A stretch of 64,000 nucleotides of DNA. Source: CAYOPZ01 sp964406005 (GTDB taxonomy: Bacteria > Bacteroidota > Bacteroidia > Bacteroidales > SM23-62). The stretch is taken from contig CAYOPZ010000015.1 in NCBI GenBank assembly GCA_964406005.1, forward strand, positions 4,652-68,651. The letters run 5' to 3'. A model generated the notes under the pieces. The model worked only from the letters and a program-made list of their open reading frames with translations, did no database searches and had not been told where the DNA came from. Both the position numbers and the translations under genes were made by a program. The stretch's first letter is position 1; every line of letters starts with the position of its first letter. This document shows positions 51,993 to 61,673 of this stretch, piece after piece.

Positions 51993-53345
51993 ATGTCCAA
52001 GGTAATTAGGATTAAGCGAGGGCTTGATATTAAACTGAGAGGATCCGCCGAAAAAATCATTTCCACAGCACAACCCGCCACTACCTATGCCGTAAAACCC
52101 ACCGATTTTCCGGGAATCAATCCCAGGATGGTCGCTCATCCGGGAGATAAGGTCAAAGCAGGGACAACACTTTTTTTTGATAAAATTTGCCCGGATGTAA
52201 AATTCACCTCCCCTGTCAGCGGTGTTGTGAAAGCTGTCAACAGGGGGGAAAGACGCAGGATACTTGAGGTTGTTGTGGAGGCCGCGGGAGAAATTCAATA
52301 CCGGGATTTCAAGGCTTCCGACCCGGCTTCATTGAGCAGGGAGGAAGTGATAAATAAGCTTCAGGAGGCAGGTCTCTGGCCTGCAATCAGGCAAAGACCC
52401 TATGCGATCATTGCCAGGTGTGAGAAGGAACCCAAGGCCATATTCATATCCGGATTCGACACTGCCCCCCTTGCACCGGACCTGGACTTTGCAGTCAAGG
52501 GAAAGGTCGATGACTTTCAGGTTGGGATCAATGCCCTGAGGAAAATGACAAGGGGGAAGGTGCACCTCTCCCTGAATTCCCAGTATCCCCCTGCAGACAC
52601 TTTCACCAGGGCCGGAGGTGTGGAATTTCATTATTTCAAAGGCCCCCATCCCGCGGGGAATCCGGGAGTCCAGATCAGCAGGATAGATCCCGTAAACAAG
52701 GGAGAGACGGTATGGGTGGTCCGCCCCCAGGATGTCATCATGATCGGCAGGTTGTTCACCAAAGGCATTTATGATGCTTCAAGGGTCATTGCACTGACCG
52801 GATCGGAAGTGAAAAAACCGAGGTATTACAAGGCGGTCGGGGGCACTTCCATAGAACCGTTTGTATCTGATAATGTACAACCGGGCGAACTAAGGTACAT
52901 CAGCGGGAATGCATTGACCGGCTCTAAAATTGACAGGACCGGTTACCTGGGATATTACGACAGCCAGATAACCGTACTGCCGGAGGGCAATTATTTTGAG
53001 TTTCTGGGCTGGGGGCTTCCGGGATTCAGGAAATACAGTATGTCAAGAAGCTTCTTTTCCTGGCTTCAGGGCAGCAAAAGATATACCATAGACACAAACC
53101 TGAAAGGCGGGGTAAGACCGTTTGTTATAACGGGTGCATATGAAAAGGTGCTGCCCATGGACATTTATCCAATGCACCTGGTGAAAGCCATTCTTGTGGA
53201 CGATATTGAACAAATGGAAAAACTTGGCATATATGAGGTGGCGGAAGAGGATTTTGCACTCTGTGAATTTGTCTGTCCGTCCAAGATCGAGATACAATCC
53301 ATATTACGTCAGGGAATAGAACATATGATTAAAGAAGTTGAGTAA
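51993..53345 (+). CDS. nqrA: Na+-translocating NADH:quinone reductase subunit A
   Basis: The peripheral cytoplasmic-side subunit of Na+-NQR, the sodium-pumping respiratory complex. The 450-residue chain starts MSKVIRIKRGLDIKLRG and shows the NqrA signature VHPGDKVKAGTTLFFDK (AHPGDKVKAG here), FTSPVSGVVKAVNRGERR, and the typical C-terminal ALCEFVCPSKIEIQSILRQG. The frame opens at 51924, but the ATG at 51993 follows the -7 box. It is the first of six consecutive nqr genes, then apbE; spacings are 7-31 bp. Confidence 0.95.
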   Translation: MSKVIRIKRGLDIKLRGSAEKIISTAQPATTYAVKPTDFPGINPRMVAHPGDKVKAGTTLFFDKICPDVKFTSPVSGVVKAVNRGERRRILEVVVEAAGEIQYRDFKASDPASLSREEVINKLQEAGLWPAIRQRPYAIIARCEKEPKAIFISGFDTAPLAPDLDFAVKGKVDDFQVGINALRKMTRGKVHLSLNSQYPPADTFTRAGGVEFHYFKGPHPAGNPGVQISRIDPVNKGETVWVVRPQDVIMIGRLFTKGIYDASRVIALTGSEVKKPRYYKAVGGTSIEPFVSDNVQPGELRYISGNALTGSKIDRTGYLGYYDSQITVLPEGNYFEFLGWGLPGFRKYSMSRSFFSWLQGSKRYTIDTNLKGGVRPFVITGAYEKVLPMDIYPMHLVKAILVDDIEQMEKLGIYEVAEEDFALCEFVCPSKIEIQSILRQGIEHMIKEVE

Positions 53346-53375
53346 ACCGAATATGAATAAACAGAGGGTTAATAT

Positions 53376-54563
53376 ATGAGTTCGTTCAGGAGGTTTATAG
53401 ATAAGGTCAAGCCGAATTTCGAACAGGGAGGCAGATTTGCTTACCTGAAATCCACCTTCGAAGCTTTTGAAACCTTTTTATTTGTTCCTGACAAGGTCAC
53501 AAAGACAGGTTCTCACATACGGGATGCCATGGATATGAAAAGGACCATGATCATTGTTGTAGTGGCATTGGTGCCCGCCCTCCTTGTCGGTATGTGGAAC
53601 ACTGGATTCCAGAATTCCATTGCACTGGGCATTGAACGGACCATTCTCCAGAACTTCGGCTTTGGTTTTCTGAAAGTATTCCCGATCATTGTTGTCTCCT
53701 ATGTCGTGGGACTCGGAACAGAATTCATTTTCGCCCAGATACGGGGACATGAAGTCAATGAGGGTTACCTTGTAACAGGGATACTTATACCCCTGATCGT
53801 CCCTGTCGATGTACCGCTATGGATGGTTGCCGTGGCCGTTGTATTTGCCGTGATCATAGGGAAGGAGGTTTTCGGGGGCACGGGAATGAACATCCTCAAC
53901 CCTGCCCTGACAGCCAGGGCATTCCTGTTCTTTGCATACCCCTCCTATATGTCGGGAGATGCCGTATGGATATCCGGTCTTCTGAAGGGTACGGGTGTGA
54001 TAGACGGTTTCAGCGGAGCCACGGCCCTGGGCCAGGCAGCCCTGGGCCAGCACATCCTGAACACCACCGGGGATCCCATGAGCGCGGTAGAAATGTTCAT
54101 AGGTTGCATTCCCGGTTCCATTGGGGAGACCTCCGTTCTGGCAATACTGATAGGCGCATTCATCCTGATCTATACAGGTGTGGGCAGCTGGAAGATCATA
54201 TTTTCCGTATTCGCCGGCGGTGCATTCATGGGTTTGATACTGAATGCCTTTGGAGGGAGTGTACTGATGGAGATCCCGTTCTGGCAACATTTGATGCTGG
54301 GGGGATTTGCATTCGGCGCGGTTTTTATGGCTACAGACCCGGTCAGCGCAGCCCAGACCGAAAAAGGAAAATGGATATACGGCTTCCTTGTAGGGGTCAT
54401 GGCCATCCTGATTCGCGTGCTGAATCCTGCTTTCCCGGAAGGCGTCATGCTGGCCATTCTGCTGATGAACGTTTTTGCCCCGCTTATAGACCACTATGTG
54501 ATCGAATCCCATGCCAGGCGCAGACTGAAGCGGGCCAGAATGAGTACCAACACCCAAACGTAA
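53376..54563 (+). CDS. nqrB: Na+-NQR subunit B (covalent FMN, riboflavin)
   Basis: A 395-residue membrane subunit with about ten helices. The covalent FMN attachment site is Thr216 in DGFSGATALGQ, flavinylated by ApbE, whose gene ends this operon. Other conserved parts are GTGMNILNPALTARAFLFFAYPS and MATDPVSAAQT. NqrB is related to RnfD, and it forms the main sodium channel region. The nqrC start is 7 bp downstream. Confidence 0.95.
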   Translation: MSSFRRFIDKVKPNFEQGGRFAYLKSTFEAFETFLFVPDKVTKTGSHIRDAMDMKRTMIIVVVALVPALLVGMWNTGFQNSIALGIERTILQNFGFGFLKVFPIIVVSYVVGLGTEFIFAQIRGHEVNEGYLVTGILIPLIVPVDVPLWMVAVAVVFAVIIGKEVFGGTGMNILNPALTARAFLFFAYPSYMSGDAVWISGLLKGTGVIDGFSGATALGQAALGQHILNTTGDPMSAVEMFIGCIPGSIGETSVLAILIGAFILIYTGVGSWKIIFSVFAGGAFMGLILNAFGGSVLMEIPFWQHLMLGGFAFGAVFMATDPVSAAQTEKGKWIYGFLVGVMAILIRVLNPAFPEGVMLAILLMNVFAPLIDHYVIESHARRRLKRARMSTNTQT

Positions 54564-54570
54564 AGGACAT

Positions 54571-55296
54571 ATGAAGAATTACAGCAATACATATATATTC
54601 GTTTTTTCTACGGTTATGGTGGTCATCGTTGCAGCGCTCCTTTCCTTTATGGCAGAACAGCTGAAGCCCTACCAGGAGAAGAATGTGGAAGTGGAGAAAA
54701 AACTTGATATTCTGCGGTCTGTCAGGCTTGCAAGGGACATGAGCGATGTCGGGAACAAGAATGACTATGTGGAAGAGGCCTATGCCGAGAATATAAGCAG
54801 GAGTTTCGTTATCAATCCGGAAGGCCGGTTGATGGAAGATCTGGAGGCTTTCAGTATAGATCTCAAGGAGGAGCTTGCCAAACCCCCGGGGGAAAGGGAC
54901 CTTCCGGTATTCGTATATACCGATGAAGAGGGCGGGATAAAATATGTCATCCCCTTGAGGGGGAAGGGATTATGGGGACCTATCTGGGGATATATATCGC
55001 TCGATGAAGACCTGTCTACCATCTACGGGGCAACTTTCTCCCATACAAAGGAAACGCCCGGCCTGGGCGCGGAGATCAACCAGCTCTGGTTCCAGGAGCA
55101 GTTTTTTGGAAAGAAAATTTTCGACGAGGCCGGGGATTTCACATCTGTCAAGGTAGAAAAGGGAGGCGCGGACCCGGATGACGCCCATGCCGTTGATGCA
55201 ATTTCCGGGGGCACCATTACCTCCAAGGGAGTGGAGGCCATGCTGAAGGATTGTCTCGGCAATTATCTGAATTATTTTAAGGAGAACAGCAATTAA
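54571..55296 (+). CDS. nqrC: Na+-NQR subunit C (covalent FMN)
   Basis: A 241-residue subunit with one N-terminal membrane helix (about 7-28) and a periplasmic flavin domain. The FMN-binding Thr215 lies in AISGGTITSKGV, an SGxT variant of the usual SGAT motif. Conserved also are LWGPIWGYISL and ETPGLGAEI. Both flavin sites (NqrB and NqrC) are intact, consistent with ApbE being present. It is in the middle of the operon. Confidence 0.93.
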   Translation: MKNYSNTYIFVFSTVMVVIVAALLSFMAEQLKPYQEKNVEVEKKLDILRSVRLARDMSDVGNKNDYVEEAYAENISRSFVINPEGRLMEDLEAFSIDLKEELAKPPGERDLPVFVYTDEEGGIKYVIPLRGKGLWGPIWGYISLDEDLSTIYGATFSHTKETPGLGAEINQLWFQEQFFGKKIFDEAGDFTSVKVEKGGADPDDAHAVDAISGGTITSKGVEAMLKDCLGNYLNYFKENSN

Positions 55297-55313
55297 ATAC
55301 AAATCGGAAGATC

Positions 55314-55973
55314 ATGAGTGAGAGAGAAAAAGACAGAGAACCTCTATTTTCATCCAAAAACCTGAAGCTGCTGAAAGAACCACTGGGAGAAAGCAACCCC
55401 ATCACGGTGCAGGTCCTGGGCATATGTTCCGCCCTTGCCGTCACCGTGAAGCTGAAGCCGTCGGTTGTCATGGCCATCTCGGTGATCGTCGTGCTTGCCG
55501 TATCCAACGTAGTGATTTCTCTGCTCAGAAAGACCATTCCGAACAGGATACGCATCATCGTGCAGCTGACCGTTATTGCTACAATGGTGATCCTCGTTGA
55601 TGAGATACTGGAGGCATTTGCCTATGATGTGAGCAAGCAGCTATCGGTTTTCGTGGGGCTGATCATCACAAACTGCATCATCATGGGCCGGCTCGAAGCC
55701 TTTGCCATGGGCAACAAGCCCTGGGCATCCTTCCTCGACGGTATAGGGAATGCAACCGGCTATGGTGTGATCCTGATCGTTGTCGCATTTTTCAGGGAGC
55801 TGCTCGGGTCGGGAACCATCTGGGGCTGGCCCGTATTCGAAAAACTGGGCCTTTACGGCATCGGCTACCATAATAACGGGCTGATGATCCTTCCGCCCAT
55901 GGCGCTGATCACCGTAGGGATCATCATCTGGATACAGCGCTACAGGAACCGTGACCTGATCGAAAACAACTAA
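55314..55973 (+). CDS. nqrD: Na+-NQR subunit D
   Basis: A 219-residue membrane subunit with six helices. It contains the two conserved cysteines, in LGICSALAVT and LIITNCIIMGR, which with NqrE coordinate an intramembrane [2Fe-2S] cluster in Vibrio Na+-NQR. The motif EAFAMGNKPWASFLDGIGNATGYG is diagnostic. It lies between nqrC and nqrE with 15-18 bp gaps. Confidence 0.95.
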   Translation: MSEREKDREPLFSSKNLKLLKEPLGESNPITVQVLGICSALAVTVKLKPSVVMAISVIVVLAVSNVVISLLRKTIPNRIRIIVQLTVIATMVILVDEILEAFAYDVSKQLSVFVGLIITNCIIMGRLEAFAMGNKPWASFLDGIGNATGYGVILIVVAFFRELLGSGTIWGWPVFEKLGLYGIGYHNNGLMILPPMALITVGIIIWIQRYRNRDLIENN

Positions 55974-55987
55974 GCATCCGGGAAACC

Positions 55988-56605
55988 ATGGAAAACCTCA
56001 TAAGCATATTCGTAAGATCCGTTTTTATTGACAATATGATCTTTGCATACTTCCTGGGCATGTGTTCATACCTGGCTGTTTCGAAGACCGTAAAGACGTC
56101 TACCGGACTGGGCCTGGCCGTTATATTCGTGCTCGGATTCACGGTCCCCGTAGACTACCTCATGGAAAAATACATCCTCAAGGCAGGCGCATTGGCATGG
56201 CTCAGTCCAGCCTTCGCAGACCTGGATCTCAGCTTCCTGAGCTTCATAATGTTCATTGCCGTGATCGCATCCATGGTGCAGCTGGTCGAGATGGTGGTGG
56301 AGAAATTTTCCCCTTCTCTGTATGCGTCCCTGGGGATATTCCTGCCGCTGATTGCAGTGAACTGCGCCATACTGGGAGGGTCTTTGTTTATGCAGGAGCG
56401 GGAATACACCTCCCTTGCCGAGGCCACGTCGTTCGGACTGGGATCCGGGGTGGGCTGGTTCCTTGCCATTGTAGGCATTGCGGCCATCCGTGAGAAGATC
56501 CGTTATTCGAACGTTCCGGCTCCGCTCAGGGGGCTCGGGATTACCTTCATCATCACGGGACTGATGGGGATTGCTTTCATGAGTTTTATGGGGATTAAAC
56601 TTTAA
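55988..56605 (+). CDS. nqrE: Na+-NQR subunit E
   Basis: A 205-residue six-helix membrane subunit, related to NqrD in inverted topology. The conserved cysteines are in FLGMCSYLAVSK and AVNCAILGGSLFM. LEMVVEKFSPSLYASLGIFLPL (VEMVVEKFSPSLYASLG here) is also conserved. It precedes nqrF by 16 bp. Confidence 0.95.
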   Translation: MENLISIFVRSVFIDNMIFAYFLGMCSYLAVSKTVKTSTGLGLAVIFVLGFTVPVDYLMEKYILKAGALAWLSPAFADLDLSFLSFIMFIAVIASMVQLVEMVVEKFSPSLYASLGIFLPLIAVNCAILGGSLFMQEREYTSLAEATSFGLGSGVGWFLAIVGIAAIREKIRYSNVPAPLRGLGITFIITGLMGIAFMSFMGIKL

Positions 56606-56621
56606 ACAATATCTGAATGAG

Positions 56622-57878
56622 ATGCTGCTGTTAACGTCACAAATCATCACCATACTGATCAGTGTTGCCGTATTTCTGTTTGTAATCACATTGCTGGTGA
56701 TCATACTGCTCTATGCCAGGGCGAAACTGACCCCGCAGGGAGAGGTCACGCTTCATATAAACGACAGGGACTTGCAGGTTTCTCCGGGCAGTACCCTGCT
56801 GTCCACACTGAGCACGCAGAATATTTTTCTTCCTTCGGCATGCGGGGGAGGCGGGACCTGCGGGATGTGCAAGGCCCAGGTCCTGGAAGGCGGAGGCACC
56901 ATACTGCCTACGGAAACGGGTTTTTTTACCCGAAAGGAACAGCAGGCCAACTGGCGTCTCGGATGCCAGTTGAAGGTTCGCAATGACATGAAAATCAGGG
57001 TACCGGAAGCGGTTCTGGGAATCAAGAAGTGGGAATGCGAAGTGGTTTCGAACCGGAATGTCGCCACATTCATCAAGGAATTCGTAGTGAAACTTCCCGA
57101 AGGAGAAAGTCTCGATTTCCTGTCAGGCGGCTATATACAGATAGATGTCCCGAAAATCGAAGTGGATTTCTCCAAAGACATTGACGTTGAGGAGCAGTTC
57201 AGGGACGAATGGGATTTGTACAATCTCTGGGGACTGAAAATGAAGAATACGGAGGAAACCTACCGTGCGTATTCCATGGCCAACCATCCTGCGGAGGGCA
57301 ATATCATCATGCTGAACATCCGGATCGCAACCCCTCCCTGGGATAAATCCAGGGGCGCTTTCATGAAAGTGAACCCCGGGGTCTGCTCATCCTATATCTT
57401 TTCCAGGAAACCCGGAGACAAGGTCTTTGTTTCAGGGCCATACGGTGAATTCCATATCAAGGATACGGACCGGGACATGGTCTATATCGGAGGAGGAGCG
57501 GGAATGGCCCCGCTCAGGTCACATATTTTTCATCTTTTCCATACCCTCGGCACGAAGAGGAACGTGACCTACTGGTACGGGGCAAGGTCAAGAAGGGAGA
57601 TCTTTTATGAAGAGGAGTTCAGGGCCATTGAGAAGAAATACCCGAATTTCAAATTTCACATAGCCCTGTCGGAGGCCAAGGAAGAAGATCACTGGACCGG
57701 TCTGACCGGCTTCATTCACCAGGTATTGTACGATGAATACCTGAGCAAGGTCGAGGAACCGGAAGAACTCGAATACTACCTTTGCGGCCCCCCCATGATG
57801 AACGAGGCTGTCCAGAAAATGCTGTACAACCTCGGAGTACCCGATGAAATGGTGGATTTTGATGACTTCGGAGGATAA
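56622..57878 (+). CDS. nqrF: Na+-NQR subunit F (NADH dehydrogenase, FAD, [2Fe-2S])
   Basis: The electron-entry subunit. The 418-residue chain has one N-terminal helix (about 8-30), then a [2Fe-2S] ferredoxin domain with Cys74, Cys80, Cys83 and Cys115 (SACGGGGTCGMCK, RLGCQL), and an FAD/NADH reductase domain (about 125-418) with the FAD motif RAYSMANHP, the NADH-binding GGGAGMAPLRSHIF, and a C-terminal CGPPMMNEAV. All cofactor residues are intact. ApbE follows 3 bp downstream. Confidence 0.95.
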   Translation: MLLLTSQIITILISVAVFLFVITLLVIILLYARAKLTPQGEVTLHINDRDLQVSPGSTLLSTLSTQNIFLPSACGGGGTCGMCKAQVLEGGGTILPTETGFFTRKEQQANWRLGCQLKVRNDMKIRVPEAVLGIKKWECEVVSNRNVATFIKEFVVKLPEGESLDFLSGGYIQIDVPKIEVDFSKDIDVEEQFRDEWDLYNLWGLKMKNTEETYRAYSMANHPAEGNIIMLNIRIATPPWDKSRGAFMKVNPGVCSSYIFSRKPGDKVFVSGPYGEFHIKDTDRDMVYIGGGAGMAPLRSHIFHLFHTLGTKRNVTYWYGARSRREIFYEEEFRAIEKKYPNFKFHIALSEAKEEDHWTGLTGFIHQVLYDEYLSKVEEPEELEYYLCGPPMMNEAVQKMLYNLGVPDEMVDFDDFGG

Positions 57879-57881
57879 AGG

Positions 57882-58904
57882 GTGCGATGCTTCCTCACAC
57901 TGCTGACTTTGTTGCCCGTATTGCTTTTGCATTCCTGTTCGGGTACGGGACAGGAAGGTGCCTGGATAAAAATTTCGGGCCGGACGCAGGGTACAACCTA
58001 CAGCCTTACCTATCTGGATCCCGACAGTACGGATTACAGGAATGAAATCGAGGAGATTTTACATGAATTTGACCTTTCCCTGTCGACCTACATCCCTGAA
58101 TCCGTTATTTCGAGGATCAACCGGGGAGATGAAGACATCGTGCCGGACTCCACGTTCATAAAGTGTTTTAATGTCGCCAGGGAGGTCTATGAGGAAAGCG
58201 GCGGCGCATTCGACATCACCGTGGCACCCCTTGTGAATGCCTGGGGATTCGGGTTCACCGAAAGGGCGGATGTCGATAGCGCCATGATCGACAGTCTTTT
58301 GCAGTATGTGGGAATGGACAGGGTATGGCTCAGGGACGGTCGCCTGCGGAAGGAACGGGACGGGGTCATGCTCGATATGAATGCCATTGCCCAGGGTTTT
58401 GCCGTAGACGTTCTATCCGGTTTTCTCGATTCGCAGGGGATTGCAAATTACCTTGTCGAGATAGGGGGGGAGTTGAGGACCCTTGGCAGGAACCCGGAGG
58501 GAGTCAAATGGAGGGTAGGTATAGACAAACCCATTGAAGGGTTGCAGATTTCGGGCATTGAAATGGAGGCCGTGGTCAGGCTGTCCGGAAAATCCCTTGC
58601 CACCTCCGGAAATTACCGCAGTTTTTACGAGCTGGATGGCGTAAAGTATTCACACACCATAGATCCGGCAACAGGGTACCCCGTTCACCACGGGCTTCTG
58701 AGTGCTTCGGTACTGTGCGCTGATTGCATGCACGCAGATGCTTATGCCACGACCCTTATGGTTATGGGGACGGAGAAAAGCAAGGCATTCCTCAAGGGCC
58801 GGACCGATCTTGACGCTTTTCTGATTTACAACAATGAGCAAGGGGAGTACCTTGTATGGTATACACCGGGTATGGAGAAAATCCTGGAAAGAAGGAATCC
58901 CTGA
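57882..58904 (+). CDS. apbE: FAD:protein FMN transferase
   Basis: Attaches FMN to Thr residues of NqrB and NqrC. The 340-residue lipoprotein has a signal peptide with lipobox-like LLLHSC (Cys at about 19) and conserved motifs GRTQGTTYSLTY, GGAFDITVAPLVNAWGFG, and the C-terminal HTIDPATGYPV with ADAYATTLMVMG for metal and FAD binding. The GTG start lies 3 bp after the nqrF stop. The genomic position directly supports the role in NQR maturation. Confidence 0.93.
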   Translation: MRCFLTLLTLLPVLLLHSCSGTGQEGAWIKISGRTQGTTYSLTYLDPDSTDYRNEIEEILHEFDLSLSTYIPESVISRINRGDEDIVPDSTFIKCFNVAREVYEESGGAFDITVAPLVNAWGFGFTERADVDSAMIDSLLQYVGMDRVWLRDGRLRKERDGVMLDMNAIAQGFAVDVLSGFLDSQGIANYLVEIGGELRTLGRNPEGVKWRVGIDKPIEGLQISGIEMEAVVRLSGKSLATSGNYRSFYELDGVKYSHTIDPATGYPVHHGLLSASVLCADCMHADAYATTLMVMGTEKSKAFLKGRTDLDAFLIYNNEQGEYLVWYTPGMEKILERRNP

Positions 58905-58910
58905 CAGGGG

Positions 58911-59120
58911 TCAGCAACAGCAGCTGCCTTCACCGGAATCCCTGTAACACCGGATCTCATCATGTTTGACGCAGGAAATGCCGAGTTTATGCATTTCACT
59001 GTTCTTACCGATGGAAGTCTGGGGGAAATGGCCCTTTTTTACAAACAGGATCCTGCAGGCCAACCCGATAAAGGCAAATCCGACAAGCACCGATGATATG
59101 ACAAGTAACTTCAGAAACAC
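58911..59120 (-). CDS. Small Cys-rich membrane protein, candidate NqrM analogue
   Basis: A 69-residue protein starting at a GTG at 59120. A membrane helix spans about 3-25, then a short soluble tail carries cysteines at 50, 58 and 67-69, with the sequence LGISCVKHDEIRCYRDSGEGSCCC. Its size, single helix and clustered cysteines resemble NqrM, which is needed to mature the NqrD-NqrE iron-sulfur site in Vibrio, but the sequence is not recognisably the same family. It is convergent with apbE, with 6 bp between the stops. I do not know its function; the NQR link is inferred from gene position and shape. Confidence 0.6.
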   Translation of the reverse strand: MFLKLLVISSVLVGFAFIGLACRILFVKKGHFPQTSIGKNSEMHKLGISCVKHDEIRCYRDSGEGSCCC

Positions 59121-59240
59121 GGTGTAAAATTAATAAAAATATCCGGTATCCGTTATTCCGGGTTTACACGGACAGGTTTGGCCGGAAAACTTATTTAGAA
59201 TAATTCTTAACTTTAACCCGTCTCTGAAAAGTACTTTTCA

Positions 59241-61667
59241 ATGGATGAAAAATTAGCGCCTGAGAAGAAGATTTCCTTCCGGGAATTCAGCAATGAGGTG
59301 CTGAAAGATTACAAGCTGGCACACATCAGCAGGCATTGCAGTGTACTGGCAAGAAAGGAAGTGCTGACAGGCAAGGCGAAATTCGGGATCTTCGGGGATG
59401 GAAAAGAAGTGGCCCAGATCGCCATGGCGAAGAATTTCAGGGATGGCGACTGGCGGTCGGGGTATTACCGTGACCAGACCTTTTTGATGGCGGCCGGAAT
59501 CGTGACTCCGGAAGGATTCTTTGCACAGGTCTACGGCGACACTGACCATAAGTACAATCCGGGAAATGCTGGGAGAAATTTCAACAATCATTTTGCCACT
59601 CCCAACATCGATGATAAAGGCGAATGGATGAATCTTGCAAAGCAGAAGAATTCGGCTGCGGACCTTTCCCCGGTCGCTGCCCAGATGCCCCGCCTGATAG
59701 GGCTTGCATACGCATCCAGGCTGTTCCGGCAGAATCCGGATCTGGCGGGATATAAAAAATATTCTGACAATGGAAATGAAGTCGCCTTCGGAATGATCGG
59801 GGATGCGAGTACCTCAGAAGGACATTTTTTCGAAACCATGAATGCTGCCGGGGTCTTGCAGATCCCGATGGCTGTTGCGGTCTGGGATGACGGATACGGG
59901 ATTTCCGTGCCCCGTGAATACCAGACCGTGAAACAAAGCATTTCTGTGGTCATGAAGGGCTTTGAAGCAGGCGAGGGGGAAAAGGGAATCCTGATCTACA
60001 GGGCCCGGGGCTGGGATTACCGGGAGCTGTGCGAGGTTTTCATGGAAGGGATCCGGAGGTGTAGAACGGACCACATACCCGTGCTGTTTCACATTGATGA
60101 AATGACACAGCCCCTCGGTCATTCCACTTCCGGGTCACATGAACGTTACAAATCCAAGGAAAGGCTCACCTGGGAGAAGGAATTCGATCCGTTGAAAAAG
60201 ATGAGGGAATGGATCCTTGCATCGGGCATTTCCACGGGTGACAACCTGGATAAGATTGAGCAGCAGGCCATCCAGGAGGTAAAGGATGCAAGGGATGCTG
60301 CCTGGCAGCACTATACCGCTGCCATCAGAAAGGAGAGGGATGAATTACTGGCTGTTCTGGATAATAAAGGCTGCAAATGCGCTACGGATAAGATAGACAA
60401 GATTGCCATACTGAGGAAAAATCTGAGGCAGGTCCGCAATCCCATACGCAAGGACAATTTTTCCACTGCAAAAAAAATGTTGAGGTATGTTTGCCTGGAC
60501 TGCCCGAACAGGCATGAACTCAAGAAAGATCTGAACGACTGGCTCGACAGGTATTATGATGAGGCATGGGACCATTACAGTGCCTACCTCTACAATGAGA
60601 AAAAGGGTTCCGTGCTTAGGGTACCTGCACAGGATCCTGAATATCCGGCAGATGCAAGGGAGGTGACCGGCCGTGAAGTGCTCAGGGATAATTTTGACAG
60701 CCTGTTTGCCATGCACCCGCTTCTTGTAACTTTCGGCGAGGATACGGGGAAGATCGGAGGTGTGAACCAGAGCCTCGAAGGGCTTCAGGAGAAGTACGGG
60801 GAGTTGAGAATAAGCGATACAGGGATTCGTGAAATGACCATCATAGGTCAGGGAATCGGTCTGGCAATCAGGGGATTAAGACCTATCGCAGAAATTCAGT
60901 ATTTTGATTACCTGCTGTACGGCCTTCAAACCATAAGCGACGACCTGGCGACGATGCATTACCGGACAAAGGGTGAACAATCCGCACCCCTGATCATCAG
61001 AACGCGCGGGCACAGGCTGGAAGGGATATGGCATTCGGGATCTCCGCTGAGCATGGTAATCAATTCCATCCGGGGTGTTTATGTCTGTGTACCGAGGGAT
61101 ATGACCCGGGCGGCCGGATTTTACAATACATTGCTCGAAGGGGACGATCCGGCCCTGGTCATAGAACCCCTGAACGGTTACAGGTTGAAAGAAAGGCTGC
61201 CCTCCAATCCCGGCCGGTACCGGATACCTCTGGGTGTACCTGAAATTATAAGAAAGGGGCGGCACATTACGCTTGTCACCTATGGATCCTGCGTGAGAAT
61301 CGCCCAGGAAGCGGTATCCCAGCTCGCTGAATTCGGGATTGACGTGGAACTGATCGATGTCCAGACACTCATTCCCTTTGATATCCATGATATCATTCCC
61401 GGATCCGTCAGAAAAACCGGCAGGGTGGTCTTCTTTGATGAGGATGTTCCCGGGGGCGCTACTGCCTACATGATGCAGAAGGTAATCGAAGAGCAGGGTG
61501 CCTACATCCATCTCGATGCTGAACCGAGGACCATTTCGGGAAGGGACCACAGACCGGCATACGGTACCGACGGGGATTATTTTTCCAACCCAAGTGCCGA
61601 GGATGTATTCGAAACCCTGTACGATATTATGCATCAGGCGGATCCTGCCAGGTATCCTGCAATCTGA
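59241..61667 (+). CDS. Branched-chain 2-oxoacid dehydrogenase E1, alpha-beta fusion
   Basis: The thiamine-dependent E1 of a 2-oxoacid dehydrogenase, probably acting on branched-chain 2-oxoacids from Val, Leu and Ile. The 808-residue chain joins the alpha domain (about 20-345; GYYRDQTFLMAAG, GDASTSEGHFFETMNAAG, VWDDGYGIS, HSTSGSHERYKS), a connector of about 110 residues with several Cys (KGCKC, VCLDC), and the beta domain (about 465-805; FGEDTGKIGGVNQ, EIQYFDYLLYG, RTRGHRLEGIWHSGSP, YGSCVRIAQEA). The ThDP motif is GDAS rather than GDGA, as I recall from other Bacteroidota fusions. No E2/E3 genes are in this window. Confidence 0.88.
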   Translation: MDEKLAPEKKISFREFSNEVLKDYKLAHISRHCSVLARKEVLTGKAKFGIFGDGKEVAQIAMAKNFRDGDWRSGYYRDQTFLMAAGIVTPEGFFAQVYGDTDHKYNPGNAGRNFNNHFATPNIDDKGEWMNLAKQKNSAADLSPVAAQMPRLIGLAYASRLFRQNPDLAGYKKYSDNGNEVAFGMIGDASTSEGHFFETMNAAGVLQIPMAVAVWDDGYGISVPREYQTVKQSISVVMKGFEAGEGEKGILIYRARGWDYRELCEVFMEGIRRCRTDHIPVLFHIDEMTQPLGHSTSGSHERYKSKERLTWEKEFDPLKKMREWILASGISTGDNLDKIEQQAIQEVKDARDAAWQHYTAAIRKERDELLAVLDNKGCKCATDKIDKIAILRKNLRQVRNPIRKDNFSTAKKMLRYVCLDCPNRHELKKDLNDWLDRYYDEAWDHYSAYLYNEKKGSVLRVPAQDPEYPADAREVTGREVLRDNFDSLFAMHPLLVTFGEDTGKIGGVNQSLEGLQEKYGELRISDTGIREMTIIGQGIGLAIRGLRPIAEIQYFDYLLYGLQTISDDLATMHYRTKGEQSAPLIIRTRGHRLEGIWHSGSPLSMVINSIRGVYVCVPRDMTRAAGFYNTLLEGDDPALVIEPLNGYRLKERLPSNPGRYRIPLGVPEIIRKGRHITLVTYGSCVRIAQEAVSQLAEFGIDVELIDVQTLIPFDIHDIIPGSVRKTGRVVFFDEDVPGGATAYMMQKVIEEQGAYIHLDAEPRTISGRDHRPAYGTDGDYFSNPSAEDVFETLYDIMHQADPARYPAI

Positions 61668-61673
61668 CGGTGT

